DNA of 64,000 nucleotides, taken from Streblospio benedicti. Lineage: Eukaryota > Annelida > Polychaeta > Spionida > Spionidae. The notes beneath the pieces are model-generated. The model worked only from the letters and a program-made list of their open reading frames with translations, did not search any database and was not told where the DNA came from. The stretch is from positions 40,384,849-40,448,848 of the forward strand of contig CM032667.1 of the NCBI GenBank assembly GCA_019095985.1. The letters run 5' to 3'. Both the position numbers and the translations under genes were made by a program. Every line of letters starts with the position of its first letter. Within the stretch, counting starts at the first letter, position 1. Below, piece after piece: positions 38,215 through 50,985 of this stretch.

Positions 38215-38945
38215 CAGCAAAATTAAATACTACTACAACACTAGATCAAAAGTGCTCAGACAGCATAATGTCACTAGAGCAAAATTGACTCATGGGCAAT
38301 AATAATGTTTAATTTGCAATCAAAGCATTAAAACAGAAAAATGTCTTATTTCATGCATGATTCACCCTAAATCTATGTTCTTTGCATTGATTGCAGGTGC
38401 TTTCTAAACATGGCTAAAGTAATTATCTATTGCCCATAAGTCGACATTATTATGTTGACGCTGTGCTCTCTGAGCTCGTTTTATCCAATATAACCAATAT
38501 GCCAATTTGATGGTCATGTTCTAAACAGTATCAAAACTATAGTGAAAAAAAATAAAATGAAAAGTAAGTAAGATGGCTCTCTGGAAAGTGAACTTTACAT
38601 GGCAACGTGCCACTATTGGACACAGTTGATGTTCAGTAGGCATGTAAGATTGGACCAAGTTTGAATGCCTTCTCGCAAGCATTACCAATGCTATTGCAGG
38701 GAATTTGAAAATTGACCGCAAAATTTTTGCCCTGTGGAAAGTAAAAAAGGATACTTTAATTGGCAAAGTGCCCACAATGGAATTACTTCAGTGTTGGGTC
38801 ATATAGTTGTGTAAAGTTTGAATAAAATCGGTTTGTTGGTCAACGCTCTAGCTTGTACAGAGACATGCATGCATAGATAGATAGTTCCTTACAAACAAAC
38901 GAAACACAAGGCTTTGCTTTAGCAGCTGAAGCACCCACTGGGTCG
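38215..38945. repeat. Second copy of the microsatellite-bearing repeat (inverse of 3090-3790)
   Basis: TGTGTAAAGTTTGAATAAAA, CGCTCTAGCTTGTACAGAGA and CATGCATGCATAGATAGATA match the inverse of the 3' flank of the (ATGT)n at 3507. GCCCATAAGTCGACATTATT and its inverse near 38285 mark internal inverted repeats. The microsatellite here is very short (about 20 bp) against 300 bp in the other copy. Confidence 0.6.
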
Positions 38946-39845
38946 TAAAACACCCAGGGCGGGTCTAAACTGGGTAAAAAATGTTCGAAGATCAGATTCA
39001 TTTATAAACAACCCATGATAACACCTGAATTTGATAATGTTTTAATAAGTAATACTTCTAGGGATATAATGTCAAAATAAATACATTTCTAAAATTATTC
39101 GCCAAAAGAATGCATAAATTTTTGCCACACATTAGGGGGAGTGTCCTTTCCAGTCGACAAACCTATCTCTGATAGATTTTAAACTTTTCCATACAAAAAA
39201 CTCCTTAAAGCTGTAGAAAATCATCTTATTTTATCAATGTATCTTAGAAGTAGTCTATCATTGAATAATCTTCAAAGACTAGTCATGTAGACCACTTATG
39301 GAGCACATTTGTGGAGCAAATAACAGCCATTTAAATAAACGGAACCCCTCCAGACACTTTAGTAAATTTGGAGATAAAGTACAACTTTTTTTAATAGACA
39401 ATGTATTGAACCTATAAAGTGGTTTGCCATGATCACCTGTATCATTGTCACATTGAAGATAGATATTTATGCCCTTGTCTTACTGTCAAATATAAAAATA
39501 TTGACAAAATTCATGAAATAATCCTTAAAATCAATCCCTCTCAAAATATCCCCATATTTATGCTACAAAATAAGTTTGAAATATTAGGAATAACTACAGA
39601 AAAACTGTAAAAATCAAAGAAATTGAAGTTCATGAAGGGTGACAAGGAGATCTGATATATATAAGACATGATGATAACAATATTTTATAACTAATTGTAA
39701 AATTATTTGAAAAAAAATCCTATTGCGTGTCATTTTTACCTGGTCCGTAATGTGTGAGTATTTTTATTTATGTGTACCCTTTCTAATTAGAACAGTGTGA
39801 AAATAGAATTAAGATTTCAATTGAATTTGGCTTGGTGAGGTATTG

Positions 39846-41800
39846 ATAAGCTAAGTGAAATGGTCTTCTATTCAATCCCATATTCAATTCAGAGTAATCT
39901 GTATGTTACTATCAATGGAATAATAACTAGAAATCGGATATCACGCCAACGGCCTACCACCTACAGCCTGCCGTACCTTACACCCATTCTCAAATGCATG
40001 CACTAAGACCCACTGGGTGCTGCTTAATTAGACGTACTAGTAATTGCTCGAAGAAAAAAATGAGTCATGTACTACTTTTTAAAATGTGACCAAATGACGT
40101 TTGTATCTGCAGTGTCGTGAGTTCAATTGAAGCATGATTCACAACCTATTGGAACTTATGGCGAATTCAGTTTTCTGATACCAGCAATATCTTGTGTATA
40201 TACCACCATACCAGTCGGGCACTATTTTTACCTTCTTTACACTCGTGCTGTAATGTTCTGTCTGTGTCAGAGACGGCAGCGGTAAGCTCCATGACGTCAT
40301 CAGTGGCCGCGTCGTGCGTGCTGGCGGTGTGTGGGGGCGGCAGCGGCGGGCGGCTGTCCGGACCCCGCGGGGTGGTCGCCACAGGCATATTCAGCATGGT
40401 GAGAGTTTGGTTACATAGCTAGGAGAAGTGATGTCGTTGAAGGCGTGTACAAGTCTTGCTATCATTTTGTTTAGTATGATGAACATCTTGTGTACATTGT
40501 GCCTATATACAGGAATGAAGAATACAATGCAATGCATCTCGACTTGGGTAATATCTGCTCTGTAGCCATATGATATGATATAATACATTGTAGTTGGTAT
40601 GGCACGAGTATGGTATGCTTGTCAAAGGAAATATATCAAACTGTGTCCATGTGTAGACTGCTTCACACCTGCAGGTGGTCAGTGTGACCATCGTGGGCTT
40701 CTGCGCGCACGAGCTGCTCAAGCTGGACGCCTTCTGGCGGCGCTACCACACCAACGACCTTGAGGCGGCGGCCCGCCACGGCCACAACGCGACCACCACC
40801 GCGCCCGACTGGGGCCAGCTGCACCAGCCTCGCACGTGTAAGTTCACTGACTGACTGTTTGTCTGTTTGTCTGCTTATTTGCATATTTCTGTATATCGTC
40901 TGTCTTTTGCAGTACAATGGGATCCTTCATAATGGAAGCTTTGATAAACATGTATACTTATACGAACGTAATTTTAAAAACTTGCGTTTTATTCGATGAT
41001 ATGATTTTAGTGGTATCATGCATGGTAGAAGTTATGGGCCTATATTTTTTATCGCGAATTGCATTTCTCTGGTGATTATTTGCACAGCATTACTGTAGCA
41101 TCATTATATGATTTACCACTATTCCATATATAAGCGTAATTTGTTTGCCGTTGTTTTTATTTCATTGTTCTATTTCTATGTGTATTTTAGTATTGCATTA
41201 TTGTAGGGACCAACAAAGACGAGAATCCCATCACTGCAGACGACTTGGCAGTCTACCTGCGGACAGCACGTACGTTCAACAACCAAAAATACGGCTAATT
41301 TTCTATTGGTCATTGGGTTACGTTTAGCTCTTTATGTAAGCTTTCATCTTGACCTTTCAACATGTTACTGTCTATTTGTCAAATTATTATAATAGCATTG
41401 GAGGGTCACAAACATTGTGAAGGTCACGGGGGCCCCCGTGAGGTGGGTTGGAGTTACACCCATAATGAAATAAACCCACTTCTACGAAAGAACAATACCC
41501 AGTAATTTGTTTATCAATGATTTTTTTTTAAATATTCCATTATGTATATAAATAACTGATAAATGAATTAAGACATTTTTTATTGAAGCAATAATTGCAT
41601 TTTATCGTACAAACATAAGCAGGGAAAGACTTGTTCCGACTATTACTTTCCACTATCCTACAGTTAACACCATTGTATTGCAAATTGCTCAGAGATAATG
41701 ATCTGTATATCTGTAAATATAATTTTATGATCATTTTACAGGAATCGAGCAGTGTCTCATTGTAACTTTTATCTGCATTGCCTTCGCCTTACTCCTCACC
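39846..41800. repeat. Tandem duplication, copy 1 (1.95 kb)
   Basis: Starts ATAAGCTAAGTGAAATGGTC and ends ATTGCCTTCGCCTTACTCCTC-like sequence, directly abutting copy 2. It contains LAPTM-like exons 1-3 intact and the first part of exon 4 (41743 to about 41799). It carries 187 bp (41327-41513) that copy 2 lacks between two GTTTA motifs, including a 16-bp perfect palindrome CACGGGGGCCCCCGTG at 41425-41440. Confidence 0.9.
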
Positions 41801-44800
41801 ATAAGCTAATTGAAATGGTCTTCTATTCAATCCCATATTCAATTCAGAGTAATCTGTATGTTGCTATCAATGGAATAATAACTAGAAAATCGGATATCAC
41901 GCCAACGGGCTACATACAGCCTGCCGTGCCTTACACCCATTCTCAAATGCATGCACCAAGACCCACTGGGTGCTGCTTAATTAGACGCACTAGTAATTGC
42001 TCGAAGAAAAAAAAAGTCATGTACTACTTTTTAAAAATGTGACCAAATGACGTTTGTATCTGCAGTGTCGTGAGTTCATTTGAAGCATGATTCACAATCT
42101 ATTGTAACCAATGGCGAATTCAGTGTTCTGATACCAGCAATATCTTGTGTATATATCACCATACCAATCCGGGCACTATTTTTACCTGCTTTACATTCGT
42201 GCTGTAATGTTCTGTCTCGTCTGTGTCAGAGACGGCGGCGGTAAGCTCCATGACGTCATCAGTGGCCGCGTCGTGCGTGCTGGCGGTGTGTGGGGGGGAG
42301 GCAGCGGCGGGCGGCTGCCGGACCCCGCGGGGGTGGTCGCCACAGGCATATTCAGCATGGTGAGAGTTTGGTTACATAGCTGGAGAAGTGATGTCGTTGA
42401 AGGTGTACAAGTCTTGCTATCATTTTGTTCAGTATGATGAACATCTTGTGTACATTGTGCCTATATACAGGAATGAAGAATGCAATGCATCTCGACTTGG
42501 GTAATATCTGCTCTGTAGCCATATGATATGATATAATACATTGTAGTTGGTATGGGACGAGTATGGTATGCTTGTCAAAGGAAATATATCAAACTGGGTC
42601 CATGTGTAGACTGCTTTCACACCTGCAGGTGGTCAGTGTGACCATCGTGGGCTTCTGCGCGCACGAGCTGCTCAAGCTGGACGCCTTCTGGCGGCGCTAC
42701 CCACCAACGACCTTGAGGCGGCGGCCCGCCACGGCCACAACGCGACCACCACCGCGCCCGACTGGGGCCAGCTGCACCAGCCTCGCACGTGTAAGTTCAC
42801 TGACTGACTGTTTGTCTGTTTGTCTGCTTATTTGCATATTTCTGTATATCGTCTGTCTTTTGCAGTACAATGGGATCCTTCATAATGGAAGCTTTGATAA
42901 ACATGTATACTTATACGAACGTAATTTTAAAACTTACCTTTTATTCGATGATATGATTTTAGTGGTATCATGCATGGTAGAAGTTATGGGCCTATATTTT
43001 TTATCGCGAATTGCATTTCTCTGGTGATTATTTGCACAGCATTACTGTAGCATCATTATATGATTTACCACTATTCCATATATAAGCGTAATTTGTTTGC
43101 CGTTGTTTTTTATTTCATTGTTCTATTTCTATGTGTATTTTAGTATTCCATTGTTGTAGGGACCAACAAAGACGAGAATCCCATCACGGCAGACGACCTG
43201 GCAGTCTACCTGCGGACAGCACGTACGTTCAACAACCAAAAATACGGCTAATTTTCTATTGGTCATTGGGTTACGTTTATCAATGATTTTTTTTAAATAT
43301 TCCATTATGTATATAAATAACTGATAAATGAATTAAGACATTTTTTATTGAAGCAATAATTGCATTTTATCGTACAAACATAAGCAGGGAAAGACTTGTT
43401 CCGACTATTACTTTCCACTATCCTACAGTTAACACCATTGTATTGCAAATTGCTCAGAGATAATGATCTGTATATCTGTAAATATAATTTTATGATCATT
43501 TTACAGGAATCGAGCAGTGTCTCATTGTAACTTTTATCTGCATTGCCTTCGCCTTACTCCTCACCTCGGTGTGCTTGATCTACTGTGCCAGAACCGTAAG
43601 TATAAACTTAATATAGAGTTTGAATGGTAAACTGCATGTGGTCTCATATTAATTATATATATTTCTTCTTCTCTTCTTACAGTGCAATACTTACTAAAGC
43701 GATCCAAAGACTAAAACAACTAGAAATATATATTTTAAATATTTGGATAGTTTTGTTAAGTATTGCATGTTAAGAAGAAAAAAAAAAAAAACATTAATAT
43801 TCAATATGACGTAAGTATAAAGTCATTATTTTAGAAAACAAATGCCATGAGTCGTTCTTTATGGACTTCGTATGAAGGGCTCTGGATACTAGTATACATA
43901 ATTGAACTGTTTACATTTGTCTATGTCTGTCCTCATACCAACCCCTGTCCCTGCGTGTGGCGTGCAGAAGCGGCGCCTGCTGCGGCTGCTGGTGCCTTGG
44001 GTGTCGGTGCACGGCGTGGTGCTGGTGTACGGCTCCGTCTGCGTCGTGCTTGACTGCTGGTTCTACGTGAGTAGCTGCCTGCCCCCAACCCCCACCCCCC
44101 TCCCCCCCCCCGCCGCCGCCGTCATAGTGGAGTTAATGTGTGTCATAATTTTTACCCCAGTGGTCTAGATCAGGCGAGCTTTTTTATATAAGTTCAACGA
44201 CAACAGTATTAGAAAACGTGCCTAGCCATTTCGGGTAGTAACGCTGATACCTCTACGTATCCAATCTCTGAGTCTATAACTTTAATGCAAGCGTTTTCAT
44301 CATTGGATCTCTATAGTTATAAAGTACAGTGGCCCGTAAAGTCCCAAATGACTTAATAAAAAAAGACATATCAACGTAAAAACAAAACGAGGCATGCAAC
44401 AAATGAATGTTTCCAAGTCTTTCCAGAAAAAGTGGCGAGCCACTTGCCTCAGCATCACTATGACCAGCCCCTGTACACACGTGCCCCCAATACAGCAGCC
44501 TGTGTCTCTTTCAGAGCTTTCACGGCGAGAACAACCTGGAGCTGCTGCTGTGGGCGTCCGTGCTGCTCGGCTCGGTGAGTCCATAGCGGCCTGGGCCAGT
44601 CTTGGAACTTTTCACTTTTGCTAAATTGACGTAATTGGTTTCGCTTTGTGTCCATATTGACAAATCTCAACGTTTTTTTTTCAATATCCAACACAAAGAG
44701 AATTATCCAACACAGTGAAACAGTTGAAGCTTTGCAAACCTGCTTATTTTACCGATGTTGTATGATGATTTTGTAACACTATACGACAGTTGAACTACAT

Positions 44801-45663
44801 GTCATAGACAGTTTTTGTTTGAGGCATTTCATGCTCATTTTCAAACCGTTGACAGCCAGATTCACTATGACGAGTTTCAAATGTGATGTATTAGGTATAA
44901 ACGGTCTAATAGATTTTGTATAATCAATCACGCAACTTTCGGTTCCAGCTGCATTGCTTCAAGTGCGTCGTCTGTTTCTACAGGGAAGAGTCACAACCAA
45001 CGGGGGTAAGCTGATAAATACATCTGCTGAGCACAGATATACGTAGCAAACCTAACTCAGAAAATATTATATATCACGTTAGTTATGACTGTAAAAAGAA
45101 ACCTTGAAGTGCGTAACTAGTTGATAAACATAGCTTTCAATTACGATGGCACCAATCCTGTTCGCAAGTGGATGTTTGTTCTGGTGTCAGTGGTAAACCT
45201 AAATGTATATTGCTCACACCTTGTCACGTATTGATAATTAGAATGTATACACACAGCTACTTGATTATGCCCCCACCCATGTATATTCGGATTCCAACGT
45301 GGAAACACTGGTAACGTATTTCTCTCCGCCGTGTTTCAGTCGACGTGCGCTCTGTACTCCCCGCGGGCGACTCAAGTCTCGCACCCCGAACACCCCGACG
45401 GCCGCGGCGGCGGCCGTGGTAGCGCAGCCTCGCACGGACTCCCGGCAGACGGCCGCGCGGCTATTCCTGTGGTGCTCATGTGTCCCCCGCCCTACTCAAA
45501 AGGTAACGGTCATTGGAGGCATGCACGCCACCAGAGAAGTAGGCATATGAAAATTTGTGATTAGCATGTATAAGCAGATCCAGGGCAAGAGATCCATGAC
45601 TCGTTTTGACCACCATCCGCGACACCCCCCCCCCAAAAAAAAAAAAATAAATAAATAGATAGA

Positions 45664-45722
<59 letters not shown>

Positions 45723-46468
45723 AATAAACAAAAAAACACTGGAAAGTAGATACGTATCACTTCCAACGTTATTTTAGTAGTATATTAAAGGTTGTTTGTT
45801 ATGTATTTTAAAGTGATGATCATAATGAGGATTAGAAAGTTTCTAGTCCGTTTTCCAGTTTATTGCAGAGATGGAGGGACAGTGTAGATAGTTAGTTCTA
45901 TGGTTGGTGTACACCCTCAACTACAATCTTTATATCACTCTTTTCAGATCCACCAGCATACTCATTAAAAGCTGATGCACAACTGGACGATGAATTAGAC
46001 GTGGAAAAACCTCCAGAATATTCTGAAGACAATCCCACGTTTACAATGGAAAATTCCCATAGAGCTGTGGAAGATTCTTCTAGTGCAATTTATGATAGCC
46101 CTCCCAATTATTACCACCACTCTGTGCCAAGTACATCTTTTGCCATATCTGTAATATCAGCAACAGCGAATGCTGAGTATTCAACGGCTACAGAACTTTC
46201 CTCACTGCAGTTGTCGTGTGCGATTCCTCCAACATCTATAGGTTCTTATTCCCCACGGCATACTACAGATGTGCCACTTAATACTGAATCCAATCAGTCT
46301 GGTTCTGAACTATGTGAGGGCAGTGCGGAATCTGGACAGTCAGATAATGAGTTGGTTGAGCCTAATTGTACAGTATCAATTACTGTTGAAGTAATGGCCG
46401 ACCCAATGGCTAGCACACCATCCGGATCACGCAATACAGAATCCGCTCAAATATTTCTGCAGGAATAA
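40291..46468 (+). CDS. LAPTM-like four-span membrane protein with PY motifs
   Basis: Exons: 40291-40398, 40675-40837, 41207-41269, 43507-43595, 43968-44066, 44515-44574, 44949-45005, 45340-45502, 45948-46468; 440 residues, all GT-AG and in phase. Spans: GVVATGIFSMVVSVTIVGFC; CLIVTFICIAFALLLTSVCL; VPWVSVHGVVLVYGSVCVVL; LELLLWASVLLGS with LHCFKC. Between spans 1 and 2 is a loop with an N-glycosylation site (HNATTT). The cytosolic C-terminus has four PY-type motifs: CPPPYSK, DPPAYSL, EKPPEYS and SPPNYY, as expected for binding WW domains of Nedd4-type ligases. Four spans plus PY motifs resemble lysosome-associated LAPTM4/5, but the tail is longer than in that family (about 230-320 residues overall), so the family call is tentative. 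Exons 1-3 come from copy 1 of the local duplication and exon 4 onward from copy 2. An upstream acceptor at 40270 would allow a further 5' exon. Confidence 0.75.
41801..43566. repeat. Tandem duplication, copy 2 (1.77 kb)
   Basis: Near-identical direct copy of 39846-41800, differing by scattered substitutions, single-base homopolymer indels and the absence of a 187-bp segment. Its right end runs on into the rest of LAPTM-like exon 4. The pattern suits either a very recent duplication or two haplotypes left in tandem by the assembler. Confidence 0.9.
42250..43222 (+). pseudogene. Duplicate LAPTM-like exons 1-3 with indels
   Basis: Second copies of exon 1 (42250-42359, 110 bp against 108), exon 2 (42629-42790, 162 against 163) and exon 3 (43160-43222, same length). 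The exon 1 differences are single-base changes in G or C runs and exon 2 has one base missing near 42700 (TACCCACC against TACCACACC), so this copy does not read through. Splice sites are kept. If the tandem arrangement is an assembly artefact this is simply the other allele with sequencing errors. Confidence 0.7.
45635..45727. repeat. (AAAT)n microsatellite
   Basis: About 90 bp of AAAT/AATA repeats after a short A run, in the last intron of the LAPTM-like gene. Confidence 0.95.
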
Positions 46469-47411
46469 AGGACCAGTGTTTTAAATCCGAATGGGCTCCT
46501 TAAATAATACCACGGTGACAGTGTAACAGGACAGAATTAATACCCACGTGCTAAAACTCAGCAAACGCTGATACAGAATTGGTGCAGAGCCGCATATCAT
46601 CAACACAGTCTGTCATAGACTCAGGACAGTCGAGTGGTGCTTTTACCCCATATGCAAAACAGTCCAACATGAAATACAATCCCCGCATGGCACAGGATCA
46701 GCGGAGTGTGAGATTAATTCACACAACAAACTACTGACGGATTGGAAACAAAAAGATTGGTGTTAATAATTGCATACATTGAACAATAAACCCTGCCATC
46801 ATTTCACACTGAAAATGCCTGGTTTCCATATCAATTGAGCCATAAATGTATTTCCATTCACATTTTTTAGGTTACTAGTATCTCAATTATAGATTTACTT
46901 ACGCCCGGCCCTGGGTCCAGACCAGTCTGACCAGACCTTTTGACTCTACAACTTAGGGAATAACCTCAGTTTCTCAGGCACATCATTCATCCCGAACCCC
47001 ATATTTGTGAACTTATATATAGTATTATACCGTTGCTCATCGACTGTTTTTATTAGCAGGTCTAGTATATTGCCATCCTCATCTATTTCCGATTTATTAT
47101 GTTTTGCTTTTGTTTTCTTTAAAAAAATAGTAAATACTTTCTATACATTGAAAAATAATAGTTATTTGAATCGTATTTTGTTTGGTACCCCTTCATAATT
47201 CGCAACTCAAGTACCCCACCATTACCAACCCCACCCCTCAAAATAAAAATTAATGACTCATCCCTTAAAACTTACTATATGCAACTAAACAATCGATGTT
47301 ATATTGTACATTGGTGGGTAAAGTGTTGTTTGGAGAATAAAGAGAAAAACAAAGTGATTCTTTTTTGGCAGTTGACTTAGTTGTTTCAGTTCACATAAAC
47401 TGTACAACAAT
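46469..47411. other. Shared 3' region of two convergent genes
   Basis: 943 bp between the stop codons of the LAPTM-like gene (+) and the LECT2-like gene (-). It holds the 3' UTRs; AATAAA occurs at 46785-46790 and 47335-47340 on the plus strand. No other gene seen. Confidence 0.5.
46785..46790 (+). promoter_or_regulatory. Candidate poly(A) signal of the LAPTM-like gene
   Basis: AATAAA 317 bp after the stop codon. A second AATAAA overlaps the stop codon itself (46464-46469), and a third is at 47335. Confidence 0.45.
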
Positions 47412-50400
47412 TTACAGCACACTGCAGTACGCGTATGACGTGGCGTCAGTGGTAGCAGAACTTCCGGCTGAAGGATTCTGGATCACCTGTAAATATAAAT
47501 CCGCGGGATATCTATCTTAGTAATAAAAAACAAACACTATACAATGACTGCAACAAATTTTAAAATAACAGCAGCAAGAGCAGCAGCAGCAGCAGCAACA
47601 ACAACAACAACAACAACAACAAGCGCCGTCATACCTGGAAGTGGCAGTGGTCCGTCATGGTGGTGGAGTAGCAGCCGCAGTGCAGCCCCACGTGCGTGGC
47701 CATGCGCTCGCCCTTCCTCAGGGGCGTGTTGTTGGGGTGGTCGGGCCGCGAGTAGAAACCCATCACCTGGAAGTTCACCATCTGCCCCGACTCGTCTGAA
47801 ATGCATATGTGGGATAAAAATAAGGGGCGCAGCCAGGCTTTCTAGAAAGATGGCCATTCGTAGGTATTTTGCGAGGTTTCGTCGTACTTACAAAGCGACT
47901 TGCTGGGTGTAGTTAATAGCAACATATGTATATACTTCTATCGTCGGTGTATGAACATTCTGTGCTACTCACTCTCCCACTGCTCGTCGACCTGGAAGAG
48001 CCAGCCCGTGTCGCAGCACGAGCCGTCCCCGTATGGCTTGGCCTCGCGCACCAGCACGCCGTCGTACGGCGCGTACACCGCGTCGCCCGCCGAGCAGCGC
48101 ACGTCCGAGCCCGCGTGCGACCGCGACCCTCTGCCCAACACAGTGTATCCGTGGGAGAACATGTCTATTGAGAATACTCGGGGAATTCCGGCTACTAGTG
48201 GTTTCCATGGAGTGGTTGTCTCATTATAGAGCTATTTGATAGTCCATTCTGCAATTGTCTATCTTTGTGGAGGTTTGGTGTTTAAAAGGAGTTTATTGTT
48301 GGTGGTCTCTTTCGTTGGTCTTCGCGGGAGGTTATACAGCACATGGGCTCGTATTTGTTTTCCTACAGTACAACCCGCTTGTGACAGGGAGGTTCTGAAC
48401 TGGGCAGGCCTATCGACGGGGCTGTTATTGCACAATCTTAGCTGGCATTTCACATTTTACAATTTAAGTTTTAACTACGGTGACAGTCAAACTCACCTGG
48501 GGGCGCCGTAGTGGCCGCAGCCTTGCGCATCACAGTTTCGCGGGTTGCGGTTGGTGTTGCTGCTGCACACTTGGTGCGCACACCGAGGATGGTTCACTGG
48601 AGGCGCAATGTGGCATAATCAGTATTATTGGTTTTAATGGTTGCTACACTAACTGTTACACTTTAGTTATACTGGTGAAACGGCCATAAAAGTAGTCTGC
48701 CACCATCAGTCACCTTTGGGGGATGCCACATACCTAGCGTTAGATGGTAACGTATAAATCTTTATGCTTCAATCACCTGTACGTTTTCAGCAGTACCCTG
48801 CAGTCCCGTCTCAAGTAAGGGACGGTGCAATATTTACCAGGCAGGGGGGACCGGTGCATTTGGTAGGGGGACAGGTACTTTTTTCAAGGTGCAAAGTAGG
48901 GGGACCGGATGATTTTGCATTCTCGTTGGGCATGGGACATGTACTTTTTTTCAGCTGCTGAAATCCCACCTCGATGTGAGCGAATCGGTACAAATTAATC
49001 ACGCAAATATTCATGAGGGGAAGCAGACTTTTTTATGAATAGAGGTCATGGGACATCAGTTTTTTTTTCATCACATCAGCAGGGGACGAGACCTTTTTTC
49101 AAACAAGTTTTTCGATACGCAGCGGTCCCCCCGCCTGTTAAATATTGCACCGTCCCTAATATTTCACCACCATACACTCTGCAGGTTTGTCTTTGGTTAC
49201 GCTTTTCAGCCAATAATCAATAGCAGATCGGGGGCAATGATTTTTACCATCCATTCCACCTCTACATCTGAGAGTAGGCTTACATGGAATTTTCAAATGT
49301 CCCCCTCAAAGCGACACCCAATCTCAACTTACAACTACCCTTTGCCCATTTGGAAGACAACTCGTATGCCAATCTCTGTAAATAGTCATGCTATTAATAG
49401 TCATTCTTTCGTGATAGTGCCGTGTGGTCTGTTGATAAGGCACCTTATCTGTATGCATCAAATAAGGAGAGCCTGAGTGCTAAATGTTGTGTAATAGACA
49501 CGATTCTGCGGTTATCTCGTGCAGTGAAAGTACTGCAAAAGTATACTTTTTACGTAGGCAGTACAGAGACAGTAGAAAATTTAGGACATGTCAAACTTAT
49601 GGTACCCTGTAGGTAGGCATTGCGTAGTCCGTACGCGCGTGGTTTGGTGGGACAATTGCCTGTATTATCACTCACCGCTGTCGGCACACGGGTGCGGCGT
49701 TGATGTGAAGTCGCTGGAGACATACGCCGTCTGGAAATGCAGCAGTACAATTAGAACGCGCGTGTGTAGTATTGATATGTTGCACTTGTTCTTTCTTTTC
49801 ATCATTACTTTTTTCCCGTTACCGAATGCATAGCTATAACGCATCGACGGTCATCTCATATTGTGTTAACTATTTCTTACCCGTCCTTGGAACTCCACCG
49901 TGTCCCAGCCGCCAGAAGAGCCCGAGTAGCGGAAACAGTTGTTGATGCTGGCGGAGCCCAAGATACTGAAATGAGAAAACGATAGTAACTCACCAACATC
50001 CGTATGTGTGATAAAAAAAAACACTTCAAACAGGTCATCGGATCCAGCTGAGAGACTGAAGCCTCCATAATGTACAGTTGGTACTCACACATGCGTTTCT
50101 AGAATACTGCAGACGTTTTACTGTAACTCCCTCTATATTGTATACATTGTGTATACTATAACGGTTAACAAATTCGGCGGTGGTGCAGACATGGTGATAA
50201 TCTACTAGCATGATCTAACATGACACTGTGCCTTTTCCAGCCTTTTCTCGCTGTCCATTTAATTTCTGTGCACTGTACACTAGATTCTGTAAACTAGACC
50301 ATAGACGCAACTAAAACGTAGATCCTCTCAGGCAAATGTGCTACATCATTATATTGTAATCACACACTCACGGGAAGCTGGTGCCAGGCCCCTCGCGCAC

Positions 50401-50505
50401 GTTCAGATCACCACCGGAAGTGGCCACGCACACGCACCTCTGCGCACGCACCGCGACTGGCAGCAGCGTCAGGGCCGCCGCCAAGAGAAGGCGCAGTGAC
50501 GTCAT
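47412..50505 (-). CDS. LECT2: Secreted SH3b + LECT2/M23-like protein
   Basis: Exons in coding order: 50505-50372, 49965-49881, 49730-49676, 48596-48497, 48130-47973, 47795-47635, 47486-47412; all GT-AG and in phase; 255 residues. A signal peptide (LLLAAALTLLPVAVRAQ) is followed by a bacterial-type SH3 domain (LNVREGPGTSFPILGSAS, GGWDTVEFQGRTAYV). After a linker comes the LECT2 part: CDAQGCGHYGAP, SHAGSDVRCSAGDAVYAPYD, GVLVREAKPYG and near the end DHCHFQ. In the M23 fold the zinc ligands are H and D of SHAGSD and the second H of HxH; all are present. Vertebrate LECT2 (about 150 residues) has only the second part and is a secreted immune chemotactic factor without known peptidase activity. The protein may bind bacterial walls or act as a cytokine; this is inference. 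It is convergent with the LAPTM-like gene. Confidence 0.9.
47567..47622. repeat. (CAG)n(CAA)n trinucleotide repeat next to a splice donor
   Basis: On the minus (coding) strand the repeat reads (TTG)n(CTG)n and starts about 12 bases after the donor of the penultimate LECT2-like exon, inside a 148-bp intron. Confidence 0.95.
48816..49158. mobile_element. 343-bp MITE with G-rich internal monomers
   Basis: TIRs of about 36 bp (TAAGGGACGGTGCAATATTT at left; its inverse, with T.AGGGACGG, at right). Inside are repeated GGGGGAC.GGTAC/GGGACATGTACTTTTTT monomers. It lies in the intron between LECT2-like exons 3 and 4. Confidence 0.75.
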
Positions 50506-50907
50506 GACTGGCGGCAGTGGACAGGTCATTTGTATTAACAGGGGTATACAGGGGTTTCTAATGCAATAACGCGCACTGCTGCCTTTGTCAGAGATTTCAG
50601 GTGATATTGAAATCCCAGTGTCCTGGTGAAAATGACTTAGTACAATAATTTGAAAGATAGCAAGAGAAACCGGTTCAAGCACATCATTTCATTCATAATA
50701 TGTGACATCAAAACAAAGACTGCGGAAAATTATCTGTGAAAAACTAGATGACTTGATGGTACCATCCGCCATAAGACGTGCAAAAATTAAAGGTGTCGCC
50801 ACCCCCCTTCCTAAAATTTCTGATAAAAAGTTAATGCCCCACTGAAATCTGAAAATCTGTTCTAAAATCTCGAATTAGAACCCAGTTCCAGGGATAAAGT
50901 ACCAGTA

Positions 50908-50985
50908 CGTGGACTTGTGAACCGATCTGAACTACTAGCGATTTGGCGTCGTATGGTTGCCGGTTCGAATCCGAGCAGAGACTAT
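50908..50985 (+). mobile_element. tRNA-derived SINE fragment
   Basis: A perfect Pol III B-box type motif GGTTCGAATCC at 50962-50972 follows a degenerate A-box-like CTGAACTACTAGCG. The cloverleaf cannot be completed, so a functional tRNA gene is unlikely. Confidence 0.4.

Larger units (their letters stand above)
34536..40290. other. Gene-poor region between SLC23 and the LAPTM-like gene
   Basis: 5.7 kb of AT-rich DNA. It contains a GC-rich exon-like patch (35206-35351), a poly(A) signal candidate (35779), a MITE (35990-36309), a dispersed repeat (38215-38945) and, from 39846, the start of the LAPTM tandem duplication. Nothing else recognised. Confidence 0.5.

Noticed and set aside
50908-50985. 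Functional tRNA gene
   Set aside because: The B box is perfect but no acceptor stem or anticodon arm can be folded.
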